This document shows, one piece after another, positions 60,879-64,000 of a stretch of 64,000 nt of DNA. The stretch's first letter is position 1; each line of letters starts with the position of its first letter. Made by a program: the position numbers and the translations under genes. This stretch comes from Caldifarciminota bacterium (GTDB lineage: Bacteria; Hydrothermota; Tepidihabitantia; Tepidihabitantales; CAIPLT01): assembly GCA_903865935.1 (NCBI GenBank), contig CAIPLT010000009.1, positions 1 to 64,000 of the forward strand, read 5' to 3'. The notes beneath the pieces are model-generated. The model made no database searches. It saw only the letters and a program-made list of their open reading frames with translations, and was not told the DNA's origin.

Positions 60879-62720
60879 TCAAGGATTATTTTTTTGCAGG
60901 TAGTTTCTTAACATCGATATGGCAGAAAGCGCCTGGCTGTGATTCGGTTCAAGTTCGAGTGTTTTCTGCATTTCGTTGTATGCATTTTTATATTTACCAA
61001 GTGTAATATAAACCGCCCCAAGCTGGTAATGAGTGTCAGCATCATAAGGACTTAGTTTTATTGCCTGCTCAAATTCAGTCGCCGCATGGGGGAAATTACG
61101 TACTGCAATATCATAACGTGCCTGTGCCCAATGAGCATAAATTAAATACTGCGGATATTGTTGGGCTATACTGCTAATTACATTTACCTGTTCAAGTGCG
61201 TCCTGTGGTCGATTCAAACTGATATAGGCATGTAATAAACTATAACGAGCAACGACATTATTTGGATTTATGGCGATTGCCTGGTTAAATTCATCCGCAG
61301 CCAACTTTGGTTTCCTAATCGAAAGATATATATCGCCCTTTTGAGTATATCCTTGCATTTCAAATTCTCGATGGTTGATTATTCTTATTTGTCCAAGTAG
61401 GAATAGAATAAAAAATGCGATAGATAAAATTATTACTGAATTGTACTTTTTCGACCTTAACCGTTCAAAAAAATCACCGAGAAATATCGCCGCAAAAATA
61501 ATTAAGAACGGTAAAACTGGTACGCGTAAACGGGAAATAACATAAAATACGAGCGCTGAAATAATATAGACGAAAATGAAGCTATAAATCAAATAAAAAT
61601 CTTTCCATCGCTTAGCCGATAAAACTATTCCCAAAATCGCGCAAGGAAAGATGAAACCAAAACTGAAGATTGCGATCTTCAGAATAAATGAATCTTCTTT
61701 GGTCTGATTAAAATAATAATTATTGGGAATTTCGTAACTGTTGATAGACAATAGAAATTTCCTGGTTAATAATTTAATGTACTTATCGGGATATTGTTTA
61801 ATAAAGTTCAGACCTTGTTTCATCCAGTAATTCGAAGCCACCGATGCTTTGACTGTTTGTCCGTTAATTGTCTGGGACGATTTCTGGAACGCTTCGATTG
61901 AGATGTCGGCACTGCGAGTCAAAGGATAAACGACCCGCCAGGTGCCGTCAGTATATGGATTGTTGCCGTAGTAGAAATTTATACCCGAATGTCCGGTAAA
62001 TGGCACCAAATCTTTTGCTACGAGATAATTACGAATTGGAATTATTGATACAATGACTAAAGATATCAGAGCAAATATTATATACTGAAGAATTGGTTTG
62101 GGTCTGATTTTGATAATGAAATATGGAATAAGCAGGACTAATAAAAGCAGGAATTCAGGACGTACCATAATAAGCAATCCAAATATAATTGCAGCAAAGA
62201 CAATCAATTTTCTTGAGAAATTATCATTAAGTTTTATTAAAAGATAGAATAGTAATAAACTTAAAAATATATTTACTTCGACATAAAGCAGTGCGCCAGT
62301 AAAAAATATGAGGATACCGGAAAAGATATAGATGATACTGGCAATGATGGCATTGCGATTATTAGTAATACGGCGGACAATTAAATATAAAAAGACAACA
62401 CCGAAACTACTGAGAACCGCCTGAATTGACTGCACGACAATTATATTAGTGCCGAATATTTTATAGATGACCGCCAAGAAATAAGCATAAAACGGACCAA
62501 GGAAAAATACTTCGTGCCCAATCCAGTTACCCTGCATAATACTTAATGCCCAGTTATGATAATAAAAAGCGTCAACCGTGTAGCGGGTAATTAACGAATA
62601 GGGATTGTTTTTCATTGATAAAATGAAGATAAATCTGGCTAAGAAATTAAGGATAAATAATAAAAACATCATTCCATAAGGAATATCATGTCGCGGTTTT
62701 TTATTTTTATGATATCGCAT
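60879..62720 (-). CDS. Membrane glycosyltransferase (GT39/ArnT-like) with C-terminal TPR repeats
   Basis: The 613-residue protein has about eleven to twelve transmembrane helices in residues 15-455, with an acidic residue in the first periplasmic loop (RYTVDAFYYHNWALSI) as in GT-C enzymes using polyprenyl-phosphate sugars, and a large extracytoplasmic segment (GHSGINFYYGNNPYTDGTW). Residues about 465-610 form three to four TPRs (GDIYLSIRKPKLAADEFNQAIAINPNN, HYQLGAVYITLGKYKNAYNEM). It probably glycosylates an exported protein or lipid; the acceptor is unknown. An alternative start at M17 (62672) is possible. Confidence 0.82.
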   Translation of the reverse strand: MRYHKNKKPRHDIPYGMMFLLFILNFLARFIFILSMKNNPYSLITRYTVDAFYYHNWALSIMQGNWIGHEVFFLGPFYAYFLAVIYKIFGTNIIVVQSIQAVLSSFGVVFLYLIVRRITNNRNAIIASIIYIFSGILIFFTGALLYVEVNIFLSLLLFYLLIKLNDNFSRKLIVFAAIIFGLLIMVRPEFLLLLVLLIPYFIIKIRPKPILQYIIFALISLVIVSIIPIRNYLVAKDLVPFTGHSGINFYYGNNPYTDGTWRVVYPLTRSADISIEAFQKSSQTINGQTVKASVASNYWMKQGLNFIKQYPDKYIKLLTRKFLLSINSYEIPNNYYFNQTKEDSFILKIAIFSFGFIFPCAILGIVLSAKRWKDFYLIYSFIFVYIISALVFYVISRLRVPVLPFLIIFAAIFLGDFFERLRSKKYNSVIILSIAFFILFLLGQIRIINHREFEMQGYTQKGDIYLSIRKPKLAADEFNQAIAINPNNVVARYSLLHAYISLNRPQDALEQVNVISSIAQQYPQYLIYAHWAQARYDIAVRNFPHAATEFEQAIKLSPYDADTHYQLGAVYITLGKYKNAYNEMQKTLELEPNHSQALSAISMLRNYLQKNNP

Positions 62721-62773
62721 AATTATAGTCTATCGAGCTGAGAAAAATAGTCAAGTATTTTTCAAGGGTTCAA

Positions 62774-62801
62774 TTGACATTAATGATAATTTTTCTATAA
62801 T
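62774..62801 (+). promoter_or_regulatory. Perfect consensus promoter of the 57-aa/HD/glyQ run
   Basis: TTGACA (62774-62779), 16-nt spacer, TATAAT (62796-62801). The start codon at 62843 is 41 nt downstream, without a recognisable Shine-Dalgarno site. Confidence 0.85.
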
Positions 62802-62842
62802 AACCCATATAATAATGTAAGTTAGATATAAAATATATAACT

Positions 62843-63016
62843 ATGGCGCATAAAAAAAATCAACAATTTCGCGTGGGAAAGATTAATATTATTAAATCGC
62901 TGGCACGCAGACCAAAAGGACTTGCGCGTCAGACTCTAGTTGAAAAGCCAAAAACATTATACTCGCGCACTCGACAAAAACAACAGCTAAAAAAGATTGA
63001 TCAAGAGGAGTTGTAA
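62843..63016 (+). CDS. Small basic protein of 57 residues
   Basis: The ATG at 62843 opens a 57-codon frame beginning MAHKKNQQFRVGKINIIKSL, rich in Lys/Arg (RRPKGLARQ, YSRTRQKQQLKK) and ending KKIDQEEL. Its TAA overlaps the ATG of the HD gene by one base (TAATG), and its end carries the GAGGAG used by that gene. A perfect promoter precedes it. The charge suggests nucleic-acid or ribosome binding, but I recognise no family. Confidence 0.7.
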   Translation: MAHKKNQQFRVGKINIIKSLARRPKGLARQTLVEKPKTLYSRTRQKQQLKKIDQEEL

Positions 63017-63561
63017 TGGATAGAGCAGAGGCATACCAATTGGTTATTTCAATGGTAACCAATAAGAATTTAATAAAACATATGCTTGCCACTGAAGCAT
63101 GCATGCGAAAGCTGGCAAAACATTTTGGAGAAAACGAAGAAAAGTGGGATTTGGTCGGGCTTTTACACGATTTAGATTATGATTCAACCTGTAAAAATCC
63201 AGAAAAACATACTTTAATCGCAGCTGATATTTTAAAAGAGAAAGGTATAAGCGAAGATGATATTAATGCGATAAAAGGACACTGCGACCAAGCCGAGCGT
63301 GAAACAAGAATGGCAAAAGCACTTTATGCCGTTGACCCGATGACCGGTTTGATTGTTGCAGCAGCACTTATGCATCCGGAAAAGAAATTAGCCAAGATTG
63401 ATAAAGAATTTATACTGCGTCGTTATAAAGAAAAAGGTTTTGCCCGCGGCGCGAATCGCGAGCAAATAGCAAAGTGTTCTGATATCGGATTGTCATTGGA
63501 AGATTTTACCCAGATGTGTCTTGAAGCAATGACTGGTATTGCTTCAGATTTAGGATTATAA
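63016..63561 (+). CDS. HD-domain (HDIG-type) phosphohydrolase
   Basis: The 181-residue single HD domain has metal and catalytic residues visible in [22 protein letters not shown] (the HD pair, about residue 51), [11 protein letters not shown] and IKGHCDQ. Such stand-alone HDIG proteins hydrolyse nucleotides or phosphodiesters; the substrate is not predictable here. It is translationally coupled to the 57-residue protein (TAATG) and followed by glyQ after 2 nt, so it is part of the same operon. Confidence 0.9.
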   Translation: MDRAEAYQLVISMVTNKNLIKHMLATEACMRKLAKHFGENEEKWDLVGLLHDLDYDSTCKNPEKHTLIAADILKEKGISEDDINAIKGHCDQAERETRMAKALYAVDPMTGLIVAAALMHPEKKLAKIDKEFILRRYKEKGFARGANREQIAKCSDIGLSLEDFTQMCLEAMTGIASDLGL

Positions 63562-63563
63562 AA

Positions 63564-64000
63564 ATGGCACGGATAAATACGAAAAACATAAAACTAAGAA
63601 GTAAAAAATCAGATGTGAAAATAACAACATTTCAGGATATTGTTTTTAAGCTACAGCAGTTCTGGGCAAAACACGATTGTGTAATTTTCACACCATATAA
63701 TTCAGAAGTCGGAGCCGGCACTTTCAACCCGGCAACTTTTTTAAGAGTTCTGGATAAAAAACCCTGGCGTGTCTGTTATATCGAACCATCAAAGCGTCCG
63801 CGCGACGGTCGTTATGCACAAAATCCATTAAGAGTCCAGCAGTTTTGGCAGATGCAAGTTGTGCTCAAACCGACACCACATAATATACAGGATTTATACC
63901 TGAAAAGCATTGAAGCTTTGGGAATATCACTTAAGAAAAATGATATCCGATTTATCGAGGACGATTGGGAGTCACCGACCTTGGGTGCCTGGGGTTTGGG
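63564..64000 (+). CDS. glyQ: Glycyl-tRNA synthetase alpha subunit, 3' truncated by window edge
   Basis: 145 codons are visible, with class II GlyRS alpha features: [72 protein letters not shown]. The protein joins glycine to tRNA-Gly as an alpha2beta2 enzyme with GlyS, not in the window. An AGGA 8 nt before the ATG at 63564 supports that start. This gives about 20 extra N-terminal residues ([15 protein letters not shown]...) compared with usual GlyQ, and their DNA resembles the dispersed cacgg repeat. A GTG at 63615 would give the usual length. Confidence 0.95.
   Translation, partial: MARINTKNIKLRSKKSDVKITTFQDIVFKLQQFWAKHDCVIFTPYNSEVGAGTFNPATFLRVLDKKPWRVCYIEPSKRPRDGRYAQNPLRVQQFWQMQVVLKPTPHNIQDLYLKSIEALGISLKKNDIRFIEDDWESPTLGAWGL

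Noticed and set aside
62722-62727. TATAAT on the minus strand 1 nt before the ATG of the GT39-like gene
   Set aside because: The only TTGACT is 21 nt away and transcription would start inside the gene; it would need a downstream start to make sense.
1-64000. tRNA, rRNA, insertion sequences or prophage genes
   Set aside because: I saw no cloverleaf, rRNA segment, transposase or integrase; a tRNAscan or ISfinder run would be decisive.

Overview
The window is one contiguous stretch of a Gram-negative, low-GC bacterial chromosome that is densely packed with genes. A two-membrane envelope is shown by a BamA/TamA-type Omp85 protein beside TamB, several SurA/PpiC-type periplasmic chaperones, and beta-barrel proteins. 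Four large exported proteins end in type IX secretion (T9SS) type A sorting domains, and a PorX/PorY-like two-component pair is present. Together with a group 3b-type [NiFe] hydrogenase, this points to an FCB-superphylum lineage outside classical Bacteroidetes, for example candidate division WOR-3 or a relative. That placement is inference: the window has no rRNA, and I found no tRNA gene.

Layout. 1-1.8 kb: 3' end of a T9SS cargo gene and a terminator. 1.9-6.3 kb (minus): phoH, ybeY, two CNNM/CBS proteins, recO. 6.4-7.5 kb: a glycosyltransferase-like gene. 7.5-8.0 kb: repeat-rich spacer. 8.0-14.4 kb: PEP synthase, three PPIase/SurA-like proteins, GNAT. 14.4-18.6 kb: Rrf2 regulator, porin-like barrel, FMN-binding-like protein, OB-fold lipoprotein and a MacB/LolD-type ABC transporter. 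18.9-26.8 kb (minus): zinc-ribbon protein, BamA/TamA, TamB, PriA. 26.9-31.3 kb (minus): four-subunit hydrogenase plus a DUF2721 protein. 31.5-31.7 kb: a degenerate 12-nt tandem array. 31.8-34.5 kb (minus): PorY-like kinase and PorX-like regulator. 34.8-46.9 kb: three T9SS cargo genes around a Ca2+-type P-ATPase. 47-52 kb: a small outer-membrane protein divergent from recA-recX-alaS. 52-55 kb: three tandem WG-repeat genes. 55.3-57.1 kb: another T9SS cargo gene. 57.5-59.7 kb (minus): lexA, DUF6504, dinB. 59.9-62.7 kb (minus): a glycine-zipper protein and a membrane glycosyltransferase with TPRs. 62.8-64 kb: a 57-residue basic protein, an HD protein, and glyQ running off the edge.

Three themes stand out. 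(1) A family of very degenerate 12-bp tandem repeats occupies intergenic spacers at about 7.7, 31.5 and 57.2 kb (perhaps also 43.4 kb); copies share a CTAATAGG core and I cannot assign them a function. (2) Near-consensus promoters (TTGACA/T, 16-17 nt, TATAAT-like) lie only 6-12 nt upstream of several start codons, implying leaderless or nearly leaderless mRNAs for phoH, the glycosyltransferase, ppsA, the hydrogenase operon, the PorY-like kinase and the P-ATPase. The exported-protein genes instead have long leaders, and most have strong Shine-Dalgarno sites. (3) The PriA homologue has lost its helicase motifs and carries a dispersed repeat translated in frame.

Functionally, the genes cover envelope biogenesis, T9SS export and its regulation, hydrogen/NAD(P)H metabolism, SOS response and recombination, and translation. 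The Rrf2-porin-FMN-OB-ABC operon and the 12-mer arrays are the best candidates for undescribed biology.
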